DNA of 64,000 nucleotides from Cymbomonas tetramitiformis (GCA_001247695.2 LGRX02024578.1:1-64000), one strand, 5' to 3'; shown: positions 28,837 through 37,635, counted from the stretch's first letter. Translations and numbers: made by a program. The notes: a model not told the origin generated them from the letters alone.

Positions 28837-29967
28837 TTAAAATATTTCGGAATAGATATTTTCCGTCATTTTTCTGAACGTTTGATTGCCGACACCGAGA
28901 ATTGAATTCATTTTTTTGCCCAAGGATGTAGATGTGAATGGTCTTGGGGGCTTTGCGTTATTCTCTAAAAGATACTCTCGTGGATTGTTCAAGTCCTTAA
29001 TGGATTCTTTAATATACTTTTGAACTAATGGATTCATTGTATAATCGATTTTGAAGCTATTTCCCGTTTTTAAGTCGTGAATTCGTGTATGTCCGTTATT
29101 GAAATTGTAATAATTTCCATTAGGGTTGGTCATTTCGTTGTCACTTTTTACAAGTTTGACGTTATCATAGTCGATACGAGGAGTGAAACTAAGAGAATCT
29201 TTCTTCAAATCTTGGTCAGAATACATTCCGATGCTATATAACATTGCGATAAGATGGTCCATCGAACTCGGTTTCTTTTTACGCAATTCTAATTCACTCT
29301 TGAAGACATTGATAAAATCGTCAACGTAATCGGTTTTATCGCTCAATTTCTTACCAATTTTCCCCGATTGAATGCTTCGTTGCAACACGTTTGCTTGCGT
29401 GTCAAAAAATTTCCATCTTTCGATACCGATAATCTTCACTAAACTTGCGTTTTTTGCATTATAAAATTTGGGTGTAAGTTGAACTTGCTTGATTCGGGTT
29501 GTTTCATTTGTATAAGCGGTTTTCAACATCTCGATGATTTCATCATTAGTGTATTTTGTGTACAAGTCGGTCCATTTGCTTGCTTGCAAACTAAACACCT
29601 TTACAAAGTTGTTGATGACACTCTTCCATTGCTTTTTAGTGGCCTCGGTGATATCTTCTTCGGCGTCCAAGATTTCAAATATTTCATCTCTAGATAAAGT
29701 GTCCTTTGTGTTTCGTTGCGGGTCGGTAGTAGTCGTGTTGGCCGTAGTACTAGAGGTCGATGCAGTTGATGTAGAATTTGCGGCTTGTGCGGATGTAGAT
29801 GCATCCGATCTTGTTTGAGTTTGAGTGATAGCTTGACCTCGAATAGGTCTCGGTCTTGGTACCGCATACTTCAATTTCTTCTCTTCGGCAGATCGGCACA
29901 ACGGCTTAGAAACTTTTTCTCGGCATCGGTCCAATCGTATTTGCTCAATGTCGCTTCTTGAGGACAA
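28837..29967 (-). CDS. candidate divergent tyrosine recombinase/integrase of PLV-2
   Basis: 376 codons from ATG 29967, ending TAA. Residues about 55-95 form a Ser/Thr-rich linker. From residue 115 a helical SAM-like core-binding region follows (TEATKKQWKSVINNFVKVF), then KNASLVKIIGIERWKFF, MDHLIAMLYSIGMYS and an all-beta patch. Near the C-terminus GVGNQTFRKMTENIYSEIF resembles the last conserved box (Arg, then Tyr) of YR-type integrases found in algal PLVs and cryptons. The full Arg-His-Arg-Tyr set cannot be confirmed by eye, so the call is tentative. A small ORF overlaps its 5' end in another frame. Confidence 0.4.
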   Translation of the reverse strand: MSSRSDIEQIRLDRCREKVSKPLCRSAEEKKLKYAVPRPRPIRGQAITQTQTRSDASTSAQAANSTSTASTSSTTANTTTTDPQRNTKDTLSRDEIFEILDAEEDITEATKKQWKSVINNFVKVFSLQASKWTDLYTKYTNDEIIEMLKTAYTNETTRIKQVQLTPKFYNAKNASLVKIIGIERWKFFDTQANVLQRSIQSGKIGKKLSDKTDYVDDFINVFKSELELRKKKPSSMDHLIAMLYSIGMYSDQDLKKDSLSFTPRIDYDNVKLVKSDNEMTNPNGNYYNFNNGHTRIHDLKTGNSFKIDYTMNPLVQKYIKESIKDLNNPREYLLENNAKPPRPFTSTSLGKKMNSILGVGNQTFRKMTENIYSEIF

Positions 29968-30158
29968 TATTCGGGATTGTTTTTTGCCCTCAAGATTATT
30001 TTTTGTTTATTTTGCACTTCGCTTGCTCGGTCGTAATATTTTCTCATTTGAGCTCTCTTTTTTTCATCGATTATGTATAGCTTTTCCTTAAGGTCTTGCG
30101 GGTATGTTTTGGGGTAGTCATTTTTCAAGCGGTATTCTTTCTCGGACATTTCGGACAT
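29871..30158 (-). CDS. small charged PLV-2 protein overlapping the integrase-like ORF
   Basis: 95 codons (MSEMSEKEYRLKNDYPKTYP), Lys/Glu/Tyr-rich. It overlaps the first 97 nt of the 28837-29967 ORF in a different frame. The overlap may mean that the two are one gene split by a frameshift, since the style of both sequences is alike (YDWTDAEKKFLSRC here). Its start codon lies in the direct repeat copied to 51177-52081. Confidence 0.45.
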   Translation of the reverse strand: MSEMSEKEYRLKNDYPKTYPQDLKEKLYIIDEKKRAQMRKYYDRASEVQNKQKIILRAKNNPEYCPQEATLSKYDWTDAEKKFLSRCADLPKRRN

Positions 30159-30234
30159 TTTTGTTATCTTATACTATTAATGACTATTGTCTTTAAGTGG
30201 ATAAAACGCATTGATAATATATTTATTGATAACA

Positions 30235-30864
30235 ATGAGATTATTGGAATTGTTCAGTGGAACTTGTTCCGTGCCAAAAGCGTTTCGAGACAAACATCCT
30301 AATTGCGAGATTATTTCATTAGACATATTGCCCAAGTATAATCCGACGATAAACGGTGATATATTACAATGGGATTTTACCGCTTATGCACCTAAACATT
30401 TTGATGTCATTTGGGCTAGTCCACCGTGCACCCAATACTCAAAGGCTCATAGAAAGGGTGAGCGTGATTTGGATTTAGCCGATGCCATTGTCAAACATAC
30501 AATAAAAATCATAAATTACTTTCAACCTGAGTATTGGTATATTGAGAATCCATCAGACGGGGGATTACTTCAACACCGAGACTTTATGCAACCATTATCT
30601 CAGTACAAACATATGTGTTGTTATTGCAAATATGGATTTGCGTATCGAAAAATGACAAATATATGGACGAATAAAGTAAATTTGAATCTGAAAATGTGTA
30701 ATAAACAGTCTTCATTTTGTGAAGGCAAGCGCAAATATGGAAAACACATCGCGACCGCTCAGATGTCACGTAGTTCGTTGGCTCGAGACGTCTCGTACGG
30801 CGTGAAACATAAGGAGAAAGCATATGAGATACCATATAGTCTTCTAATGGAATTACTCGATTAA
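30235..30864 (+). CDS. PLV-2 DNA C5-cytosine methyltransferase
   Basis: 209 residues. The ATG at 30235 is chosen because motif I follows at once (MRLLELFSGTCSVPKAF); an upstream in-frame ATG exists at 30211. Motif IV with the catalytic cysteine is FDVIWASPPCTQYS; motif VI is YWYIENPSDGG. A Cys-rich downstream stretch (MCCYCKYGFAYRKMTNIW) is shared with the retrotransposon F enzyme. The protein is short for a C5 methyltransferase and lacks an obvious target-recognition domain, like other small viral and phage members. It transfers a methyl group from AdoMet to cytosine C5 in DNA. It ends with TAA and is followed by a hairpin/promoter module. Frame is intact, unlike its copy at 51270-51898. Confidence 0.85.
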   Translation: MRLLELFSGTCSVPKAFRDKHPNCEIISLDILPKYNPTINGDILQWDFTAYAPKHFDVIWASPPCTQYSKAHRKGERDLDLADAIVKHTIKIINYFQPEYWYIENPSDGGLLQHRDFMQPLSQYKHMCCYCKYGFAYRKMTNIWTNKVNLNLKMCNKQSSFCEGKRKYGKHIATAQMSRSSLARDVSYGVKHKEKAYEIPYSLLMELLD

Positions 30865-31027
30865 AAAAGGGAGGTTGGGTGGTGGGAGGTGCTACTTTTT
30901 GGAAAGGTTTTTCATATGACAATAAAATGAAATGATATATTTATGCGAATTCTAAAATACTTTCTAAAAAAGCCAACCCTCCACCTCCCACCTCCCTTTT
31001 TTTACGAAAATATTTTCCACTTGAAGA
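30863..31027 (+). promoter_or_regulatory. hairpin/promoter module 1 of PLV-2
   Basis: A G-rich arm (GGGAGGTTGGGTGGTGGGAGG) and a C-rich arm (CCACCTCCCACCTCCC) flank about 80 nt of AT-rich DNA, giving a long imperfect hairpin. It is followed by AAAATATTTTCCACTTGAAGA (31007-31027), 25 nt before the ATG of the RING gene. The same arrangement recurs at 34363-34532. It could combine a terminator for the upstream gene with a promoter for the next. Confidence 0.65.
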
Positions 31028-31052
31028 CTTTGATAACAAAATGTAAAGAAGT

Positions 31053-31505
31053 ATGTCTCGACAAAGTAATACTTGGAAACTTTGCAATCAACATAAATCT
31101 TGTAACACGTGTACAAATTGTCTTAATACTTGGAAGAGAAAGGCACAAAGGCATAATGCAAATGCACAAGGATTGAAGTATACATTGATGTGCATAATGG
31201 ATGCAAGAACCAATCAATATACACCCGATAACAATACCAATAATCTGCCCTATGTCGTTCCCATTAATGAGAGAGGTGTGATGAAATGGAGCAAGTGTGG
31301 AGTATGCTTTGAAAACTTTACTATCGGAGGGAATCATAATCAAATGATTTTTCGATGTGGGCATTTTGTGTGCCTACAATGTTAGAACAATGATACTTTT
31401 AGGGACAACAAAAAGTGCACATTTTGTCGTAAACAAATTGATGCCGCATTTCATATTTGGGGTGAAGAAGCAATCGCAAATTTAAATAATAACAATGATG
31501 AATAA
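31053..31505 (+). pseudogene. PLV-2 RING-finger protein, broken by TAG within the RING
   Basis: About 150 codons. The N-terminus is Cys/Asn-rich (CNQHKSCNTCTNCLNTW). The C-terminal half has a C3HC4-type RING pattern: KCGVC, then FRCGHFVCLQC, and a last KKCTFC pair. TAG at 31383-31385 falls between the sixth and seventh zinc ligands; the same frame then runs on to TAA at 31503-31505, ending five bases before the capsid gene's stop. RING proteins are usually E3 ubiquitin ligases, and several giant viruses carry small ones. Without readthrough the RING would be incomplete. Confidence 0.65.
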
Positions 31506-31509
31506 TTAA

Positions 31510-32928
31510 TCACAATTCCACCGATATGACCCTCCCTGCCGATACCATTAATTTTGAGGTAAATAGACAAATCACCATTGTCTCATTAGGGCCTCCCGTA
31601 GCATCGGCCCCACCATCGAAGGCAGTCCCAGCGGCGCTACCTTCTGCACTCGATGTCACTTGCAGATGACAACTTGAATTTGTTCCAAGCGACGAGTAAC
31701 CTGACAATCGGCGAGGTTCATTGTCTAGGCATAGATTTAATGGCAACACAAATGAGTTGTTAAAATAATCCGTGCGAGATTGCATATGATTGGAACCCAT
31801 CATTGAATATTGATCACCTTGTGAATGTGTTATATTCATATACGCTTGTAAAGGACTATTTGGGAATGCGGGTGTAAGCACATTGTTCACACTCCACGAG
31901 TACCTAAACGTTCGATTTCCACCATATGTCTTTGATGGCAATTCAAAAACTTTTCCTATTCTATTTGTATATTTTGCGATTCCCGTTTTGTTGACGGTCC
32001 TATAGTTTAATGGTCTCGTAATCGCGTAAGCTTTGTTCCAACAATTTACGGAAAGCGCAAATCTTACGTTCTTATTGTTAGTTGAATCACTTTGAAAAAA
32101 TGTTGCATAGTTTTCGAAAATGATGGTCAATGCACCTTTTGAAATCAATTCTTCAATATTTTGTTCCACGACCCCAGATGAGAATGATAGTGTGGTAATC
32201 GATGCCGAAACATTGGTGAGCGTAAAACTTGCATTTTGAGCAAATTGTTGCGAAGCCACGTTGGGGTCGGTAAATGTCCCAGGCTCTTGATCGTTTTCAC
32301 CGTAAAGCAAACACGACACCGCATTATCGGTGAACAATCTAATTCTTATTGCACCTAAAACACTCGTATCAATTATGGACGGCTCGCAAGTCCCCATAAA
32401 GCCTAAAAGATTGTTTAGGATGAACTCGCGTCCTTGTGCATTACCGCCAGCATCGTCTTCATCTGACGACCCTGTAATTTTGCCTGCGGCCAATTGAATT
32501 CCTTCAGACCCACAATTGGACAAAACTGTCCTATAAGTAATCTCATTTTCCAAATGGTCGCTAACCAAATGCTTGACTTGTTGTATATCACTCGCCTGCG
32601 CCACCGATTGATTCACGATGACCCCATTTACGCTTACCTCATAGCGACAGAAGAGATTAAAGATTTCGGGCAAGAATGTGTGACACGTTTTGGGGCCTCC
32701 TCCCGCCGCTGGAGCATATGTAAACGATTTATTGGTTTTGGCAAAAAATCTAATCGCAAATTTTCGAGTATCAATGAAACTATTTACCGGGAGATTCAGC
32801 TCAATAACGCCTCCTCCGGAATTTACTACGGTCGAGTTTGATGTTAACAATTCAAATTGGTTCTGGCTAAAGTCTGTCATTTGCGTGGTCGCGTATGAAA
32901 GTGATTCGGGAAAGTAACTATCAAGCAT
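31510..32928 (-). CDS. mcp: PLV major capsid protein (double jelly-roll type)
   Basis: 472 codons from ATG 32928 to TGA. It is identified by overall resemblance to PLV/virophage major capsid proteins. An N-terminal strand block GGGVIELNLPVNSFIDTRKF, the block CRYEVSVNGVIVNQSVAQAS, then long Asn/Ser/Thr-rich beta regions and WSVNNVLTPAFPNSPLQAYM are present. The length is typical, and it forms the pseudo-hexameric capsomers in related viruses. It is intact, with no stops or frameshifts, and neighbours the minor capsid gene in the same direction with a 35-nt AT-rich gap, as in other PLVs. The family call rests on motif style and context rather than alignment. Confidence 0.8.
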   Translation of the reverse strand: MLDSYFPESLSYATTQMTDFSQNQFELLTSNSTVVNSGGGVIELNLPVNSFIDTRKFAIRFFAKTNKSFTYAPAAGGGPKTCHTFLPEIFNLFCRYEVSVNGVIVNQSVAQASDIQQVKHLVSDHLENEITYRTVLSNCGSEGIQLAAGKITGSSDEDDAGGNAQGREFILNNLLGFMGTCEPSIIDTSVLGAIRIRLFTDNAVSCLLYGENDQEPGTFTDPNVASQQFAQNASFTLTNVSASITTLSFSSGVVEQNIEELISKGALTIIFENYATFFQSDSTNNKNVRFALSVNCWNKAYAITRPLNYRTVNKTGIAKYTNRIGKVFELPSKTYGGNRTFRYSWSVNNVLTPAFPNSPLQAYMNITHSQGDQYSMMGSNHMQSRTDYFNNSFVLPLNLCLDNEPRRLSGYSSLGTNSSCHLQVTSSAEGSAAGTAFDGGADATGGPNETMVICLFTSKLMVSAGRVISVEL

Positions 32929-32963
32929 CTTGTATATATATAATATATATTACATATAAAAAA
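32929..32963 (-). promoter_or_regulatory. AT-rich promoter of the major capsid gene
   Basis: TATATATAATATATATTAC fills the short gap between the minor capsid stop and the major capsid start, giving several TATA-like boxes just upstream of the ATG. Confidence 0.4.
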
Positions 32964-34019
32964 TTATTGAGAATCGTGACTAATGACGTCAACCTTTAAA
33001 GAAAAACTAAAATATATGTTTCCGGCTCGTGCTTGTGTTATCAAACTTGACGGAGTGCGCCCATTTTCTTTGACTATTTGAAACATCAGCCGGCCACGTG
33101 AATCGGTCAATGCAAAGTTGATTTGAGACAACAAAGTTGGACTAATGATGACGCTATAGTTATTATTTGCATCTAAGTATGTATACGAAGATTTGGACAA
33201 GTCATCTATACTTATTTTGAATAGTATATCACTAGAAATCATCTCACCGACTTGGCCATCACTAGCCTGAGATAAATTGACTACTTCTAAAGCCGAGCTA
33301 GATATCAACGATTGTGTTCGAAGATACAGTTCCCTAATGGTGTTCACACAATAGGGAAAATAGCCTTGCATAACCGTGCCCGATACTTTCCGAAACATAG
33401 GCTCTAATTGACTCAATTCAGATTTCCCTGTGAGGTCTCTTTCTCGAACAGGATTTCCGCCTAATAGTTCACTAGAATCATTGTTGAGTGCATCATTCAA
33501 GGTGCTAGTAAATGGACCTAAAGCTGCTTGCAAAGTTCCCGTGCATCGAGCTATACTTTTGGTAGAGAAAGAATATAACTCAAATTGGTCTTCCAATGCG
33601 GTATTAAATGTCAATTCTATCAATTTCAGATTTGCATCGGCACCGGTTGATACACTTGATGTTACGGTAACGGCGGACCCTGCAGCATTTAATTGTGTGT
33701 TGATGGCATCGTCTATAGCGGCTAGGATTTGTGTGTCGTCTAGTGTCTTAGGAAACGGAAAGTTTTGTGGAGTAATTTCGATTGGGTACAATTTATTGGT
33801 ATTGGCAGTTTTGTCTCCAACGAAAAAGGTGTTGTTAGTTTGATTTATATCATAAAATGTTTTCTCGATGTAAAAGTCATTTACGGTAAGTTGCAATTGG
33901 TCCGTCGTCTTGTATGCAAGCGACTGGCTTGGTATATTGTATTGGCCTAAACGTGAATCCAGTAGGCTATTCTGTTCACTATTGAAAAATAACATTTTTG
34001 AAAATCTTGTGACATTCAT
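32964..34019 (-). CDS. PLV minor capsid (penton-like) protein
   Basis: 351 codons, ending TAA. Beta-rich and Asn/Ser/Thr-rich throughout, with DQLQLTVNDFYIEKTFYDIN near the N-terminus and LMFQIVKENG near the end. Its size, position directly upstream of the major capsid gene and same orientation match the penton/minor capsid genes of PLVs and virophages. I cannot point to a signature motif, so identity rests mainly on context. Frame is intact. An AT-rich stretch follows upstream (34020-34034). Confidence 0.6.
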   Translation of the reverse strand: MNVTRFSKMLFFNSEQNSLLDSRLGQYNIPSQSLAYKTTDQLQLTVNDFYIEKTFYDINQTNNTFFVGDKTANTNKLYPIEITPQNFPFPKTLDDTQILAAIDDAINTQLNAAGSAVTVTSSVSTGADANLKLIELTFNTALEDQFELYSFSTKSIARCTGTLQAALGPFTSTLNDALNNDSSELLGGNPVRERDLTGKSELSQLEPMFRKVSGTVMQGYFPYCVNTIRELYLRTQSLISSSALEVVNLSQASDGQVGEMISSDILFKISIDDLSKSSYTYLDANNNYSVIISPTLLSQINFALTDSRGRLMFQIVKENGRTPSSLITQARAGNIYFSFSLKVDVISHDSQ

Positions 34020-34034
34020 TAGTGATATATATTA

Positions 34035-34322
34035 TTATATGTGTACATTATTTTTAACATAAGTCTTGAGCTCGTTCTCATTCATCTGCGCATATTTGTA
34101 ATAATCTTCTTGTGACTCACGTGGTCGTGCATTGGGTATCGATTTGTGTTGATACCACTCGTCAAATTTCGTGGGATTGAGCATATAGCCTTTGATTGTG
34201 TACACTAGAATGGAATCTGGAATGTGTGGGTGCAATTCCTTATAGTGTTTGAAGTAATTACACATCAATTCTTTTTGGCGGTCGGTATAGCAAGTTTCGG
34301 GTATATCTTTGATACAATTCAT
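34035..34322 (-). CDS. small PLV-2 protein, unknown
   Basis: 95 codons, MNCIKDIPETCYTDRQKELM to TAA. Charged and tyrosine-rich, with a plausible three-helix content (DRQKELMCNYFKHYKELHPH; DEWYQHKS; ESQEDYYKYAQMNENELKTY). It lies 15 nt upstream of the minor capsid gene on the same strand, probably co-transcribed. Confidence 0.55.
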   Translation of the reverse strand: MNCIKDIPETCYTDRQKELMCNYFKHYKELHPHIPDSILVYTIKGYMLNPTKFDEWYQHKSIPNARPRESQEDYYKYAQMNENELKTYVKNNVHI

Positions 34323-34362
34323 CTTATAATATTAATGATAAATTTCCAAATCTGCCGTTCCG

Positions 34363-34532
34363 CAAAAAAAAGGGAGGTTGGGCGGTGGGAGGTCTTAGTT
34401 TTTGAAAACTTTCTCTAATGAAGATAAAATAATATAATATATTTTTGTGATTTCTAAAATACTTTTCAAAAAAGCCAACCTCCCACCTCCCACCTCCCTT
34501 TTTTTTTGGTAAAAATATTTCCCACTTAAAGA
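34363..34532 (+). promoter_or_regulatory. hairpin/promoter module 2 of PLV-2
   Basis: Same design as module 1: G-rich arm (GGGAGGTTGGGCGGTGGGAGG), AT-rich centre sharing TTCTAAAATACTTTTC and AAAAAAGCCAACC, and a C-rich arm. It is followed by AAAATATTTCCCACTTAAAGA (34512-34532), 30 nt before the ATG of the zinc protein. Confidence 0.65.
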
Positions 34533-34562
34533 GTTGTCTTACATAAGGTAGAAAATACAACA

Positions 34563-35027
34563 ATGGCTTCTTCTACTACTTTCAAAGATCTTCCTCTTGC
34601 TATTCAAGAAAAGATTTTCGATATGAAAGAGCAACTTGAAATGGAGGAATTTTTACAAAAGATAAAGGAAAAAAGAATGGAAGAGGTTAAAGCGATGGGC
34701 GAATCGCACCAAATTTTTGTCGATTCAAAGCAATCTCAATATGAAAGACTTATGAGCAATTCCGATACTAAAGACATTAAATGTGAATGTTGTGGACGTG
34801 TTGAAGACATCTTCGATTACTTTTGTCAAGATGATGATGATGATGATAATGATGACGATGATGACTACGATGAAGAATATGATGAAAGCGAGTTTGATTA
34901 TTGTGAAGCTATAGATGGGTTAGGGTGGGGTGAATGTTTAGGTTGTGAAAAACTCCTTTGTACCGATTGTAAACAAATAAATACGTCGATGAGTTGTTAT
35001 TGTGAAGAATGTTTTCAAGAGGATTGA
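34563..35027 (+). CDS. PLV-2 zinc-binding protein with acidic linker
   Basis: 154 codons ending TGA. The N-terminal helical part (LPLAIQEKIFDMKEQLEMEE) resembles an F-box-like start. A first Cys pair (KCECCGRV) is followed by a long Asp/Glu run encoded by GAT repeats and a second Cys cluster (CLGCEKLLCTDC, then SCYCEEC). The paired CxxC motifs suggest zinc binding. It is preceded by the same promoter module as the RING gene, so the two are probably co-regulated. Its last 13 nt overlap the end of the convergent ATPase gene. Confidence 0.6.
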   Translation: MASSTTFKDLPLAIQEKIFDMKEQLEMEEFLQKIKEKRMEEVKAMGESHQIFVDSKQSQYERLMSNSDTKDIKCECCGRVEDIFDYFCQDDDDDDNDDDDDYDEEYDESEFDYCEAIDGLGWGECLGCEKLLCTDCKQINTSMSCYCEECFQED

Positions 35028-35515
35028 TGAGCATCATTATTATTATTCTTATCACTACTTGGAACTATTAATTCATTAAAACATTTTCCATATTTTTTAT
35101 TTGAATCTTTGGGGTTCAAGTCTATAAGCAAAAAACAATATTTTTCTTTGGTAGCATATTCATATACTTCCATAAACTCCTCAAAAGGAATTTCTCCCGA
35201 AACACTTTTATATACGTTTTCCATCTCTTTCTCGTCATATATTTTGAACAAACATAATGCCGTTGCATTGTTTCTTACGGCACGGGGTAGCCCAAATTGG
35301 GCGCTCAAAAAGTTTTGGACGCAAATCAGCAGACTCAATCCTAGCGCACCTCCCATATCTTTTGAGAACATTCCACAATGTCTATGCCGTACACACATAT
35401 TGATAAATTTTCGGTTACCAAACAACCGAGTGCTTTGCGCATCATCTACAAAACAAATGATTCTAGGTTGATGTTTGTATTTGTACGTCGGTGGTTGATA
35501 ATTGTTTGAAGCAAA
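35015..35515 (-). pseudogene. PLV-2 packaging ATPase, C-terminal half only
   Basis: About 165 residues that align with the second half of the PLV-1 ATPase. It has Walker B PRIICFVDDAQ (PLV-1: PVIVVFFDDVQ), then CVRHRHCG, SLLICVQNFLS and the C-terminal part GLPRAVRNNATALCLFK and SGEIPFEEFMEVYEYATKE. The Walker A half is missing because the gene runs into the gag fragment of retroelement G at about 35515. The open frame continuing to 35521 with MRFASNN is already junction sequence. Ends TGA. Divergence from the PLV-1 copy shows a different virus. Confidence 0.8.
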
Positions 35516-36245
35516 TCTCAAGTTGGGGGGCGGGGTCGTTGGACTCGTCGATGATTAAAGCACGCAGCTTCGTCCAGTAGCGGTTGGAGTCGGGGTCGCC
35601 GATGCCTTCCACGTGGAACCGAAGCCGCTGCAGTGCTGCGCGGCCATCATGCGGATAAACGCGCGAGGACTCCTCCTGAAGGGCGAGGGCAGTGCCTCGC
35701 AAGACCGTCGGGAGGATCACGAAGATGAGCTCGTTGAGGGCCATGTGGTACTCGTCGAACTCGTGGTCCAGGCCCAAAAGCTTGTCGAATTCAAAGTGCG
35801 AAATCGGGGACAGGACGTGGGCCAAATTAGCCAGAAGGACGGTGAAGTCAGTTTCGGCGTCCTCGCCGTCCAGAGATAAACCAGAAGCAGCTTTGTAGCC
35901 GTAAGTACGAAGTAGACGGCAAAGTTCTTCACTGTAATGAGACGCGTAATCTAACCGCTCACTGTAACCGTGAGCGGTAGATGCCCGTACAGGGGTGGAG
36001 ACCCAAACTGATTCATCCTTGTAAAATTCCTCAGCAGTGGGGGCACGAGCTGCCGGCAGGGGCTTCTTCACCAGAGTGGACATGCGCACGATGGGGTCGT
36101 TGTCCTGGGACTCGTGCGATGACGGTGTGCCAGAACGTTGAGACTGCGCAGGTGAAGAGGAGCCAGTCGGCGTAGGCGTGGCCCCAGATGTAGTTGCTCT
36201 AGCAGCGCGCAGAGCGCTGCCAAGTGTCGGGCGTGCTGCGGGCAT
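35516..36245 (-). pseudogene. gag: Gag-like N-terminal fragment of element G
   Basis: Likely start ATG 36245 (MPAARPTLGSALRAARATTS). A Ser/Pro/Thr-rich segment precedes DESVWVSTPVRASTAHGYSE. A helical region follows (HYSEELCRLLRTYGYKA, FDKLLGLDHEFDEYHMALNE, LIFVILPTVLRGTALALQEE) which parallels the layout in element E (GLLYDVLALVVERN, TVLRESHQQEH). It has no zinc knuckle because the frame runs into viral DNA after NDPAPQLE. The fusion ORF seen across the junction is an artefact. Confidence 0.5.
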
Positions 36246-36700
36246 GTTCGGGAGGAAATAGTTCGGAATCTTGTCGAGCTGGAGATGCTGTCTTTGATGT
36301 TGGCGCGGTACGTCACGCCAGGAAGTGGATCTGCGAATCGAAGATAGGCAGGGTGCTGGTGGTGCAAGAGGCTGTAGATGCCGTGGCTGGAGGTGCCAAT
36401 TTTCAGTGATGAGAAGTGAAAAACCGCTGGAGTCGCGGGTGTCGCTGGAGATGCGGTGACCAAAGTAAGGACCGAAAAGCAAAAAGACCACTGCTTCAAG
36501 TGGTGCAGCCCAAACCTGATGGGAAAGCTAAAATATATACGGCTGTAATATACTATAAGGTTTCACAAAGACGGAAGCTGAAGCCGTGGACTCAGGGTTT
36601 CGGATACAGTACTAAGGTGAATATTAGAATACAGAGACTGTTTTAATATTCCCGGCGGTCGGTGATGATGCGGCACGTGACACAGCAGAGAGTCACAGCA
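35516..36700 (-). mobile_element. 5' part of gag-only LTR element G
   Basis: On the minus strand the fragment starts TGCTGTGACTC at 36700, like the TGCTG starts of the LTRs of elements E and D, and continues through a leader into a Gag-like ORF. The ORF is cut at about 35516 by PLV-2. The matching 3' half and second LTR were not found. Confidence 0.5.
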
Positions 36701-36800
36701 CAATGAGGGGTGACAGCAGAAGGGGGGCAACGGTCACCCATATACTGGGGGTGAAAGTTGCATCCCCCGTGAGGGAAATGGCATTACGGGGCCGATCGTA

Positions 36801-37635
36801 TAGTCATGCTCATAAATTAAGGGGCACTTTTTTGCGATTTCGAACACACTTTTCGAAAATGTACCCCCTGCCCACACGGATCTTGCTTACATGCGGCTGC
36901 CACGAAATCAGAATATGCAGGATGTATACCAATGACGACTATAAAGTCAAATCGCACAAGGGGGGGGTCGAGTCATGCCTGACCAAGCCTGCCACGCCGA
37001 CCGCCACGCGTCAAGCACAAATGCCCATTTTTAAGGGGTTATGCCGAGGGGGCTGAATGCCGATTTTTTTAAAATCAGAAAGTCGTCCCCAGGTAGCATT
37101 TGGAATTGGAATATTGGGGACATATAATGGTTAGTCGATAGGCATCGATCACCCCCCAGAAACACCCCTATTCTGACCTCCACGGCATTTTCCCAATTTC
37201 GACGCATATTGGGTAAAATTAATTCCGATTTTTCAGAATTAAACATAAGGCGGTTTTGGAAAAATTCGGGAGTCACCTTCACGCGCGACTTTCGGGCGCC
37301 CCACTTCATCAACGCAGGGTCCATGAGGTAGGCAAAAGGAGAACTGGTCACTGGGCCGGTCTGGTCGCAGGTGACACCGCTATTGTGTCACTAGTCTACT
37401 TGACTACTTGAGCTGCTTGAGACCTTGAGCCCTTGAGAATCCCTACCCAATGAATGTCTCACTTTATTGAAACCGGTCTACTCACCATCTTATGGGAGCA
37501 GCCGAGCTGCCTCGCGCACTGCCACACCTTCTATGGAACCGAGGTGACATGCGCGCATGCGCGAGCGACAGGTTCGGGCGGTCTTGGCGACACCACGCCC
37601 GCTTTTCGTTGCCCCTTAATTTATGAGCATTACTA
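36801..37635. mobile_element. non-autonomous mariner-like MITE with 27-bp terminal inverted repeats
   Basis: Left end TAGTCATGCTCATAAATTAA continuing GGGGCA at 36801-36826 matches the reverse complement of 37610-37635 with a single mismatch. TA dinucleotides flank both ends, as expected for Tc1/mariner insertions. Open frames inside (for example minus 37031-37351) show no DDE/D transposase motif. Confidence 0.7.

Larger units (their letters stand above)
28690..35515. mobile_element. PLV-2: polinton-like virus, morphogenesis half largely intact
   Basis: A compact, moderately AT-rich block with both strands coding. It contains a candidate integrase, a C5 methyltransferase, a RING protein, major and minor capsid proteins, a zinc protein and the C-terminal half of a packaging ATPase. 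The capsid pair plus ATPase is the morphogenetic module of polintons, PLVs and virophages. Protein-primed polymerase, cysteine protease and the ATPase N-terminus are absent, because the right side is cut at about 35515 by a retroelement fragment. The ATPase is clearly different from that of PLV-1, so two separate viruses contributed. Confidence 0.85.

Noticed and set aside
35463..36491. 342-codon ORF joining viral and Gag sequence
   Set aside because: The end of the frame (EICFKQLSTTDVQIQTST) is antisense-frame viral DNA; the ORF crosses a junction and is not one gene.
37031..37351. Transposase ORF inside the mariner-like element
   Set aside because: No catalytic acidic triad or helix-turn-helix pattern is visible in this 106-codon frame.
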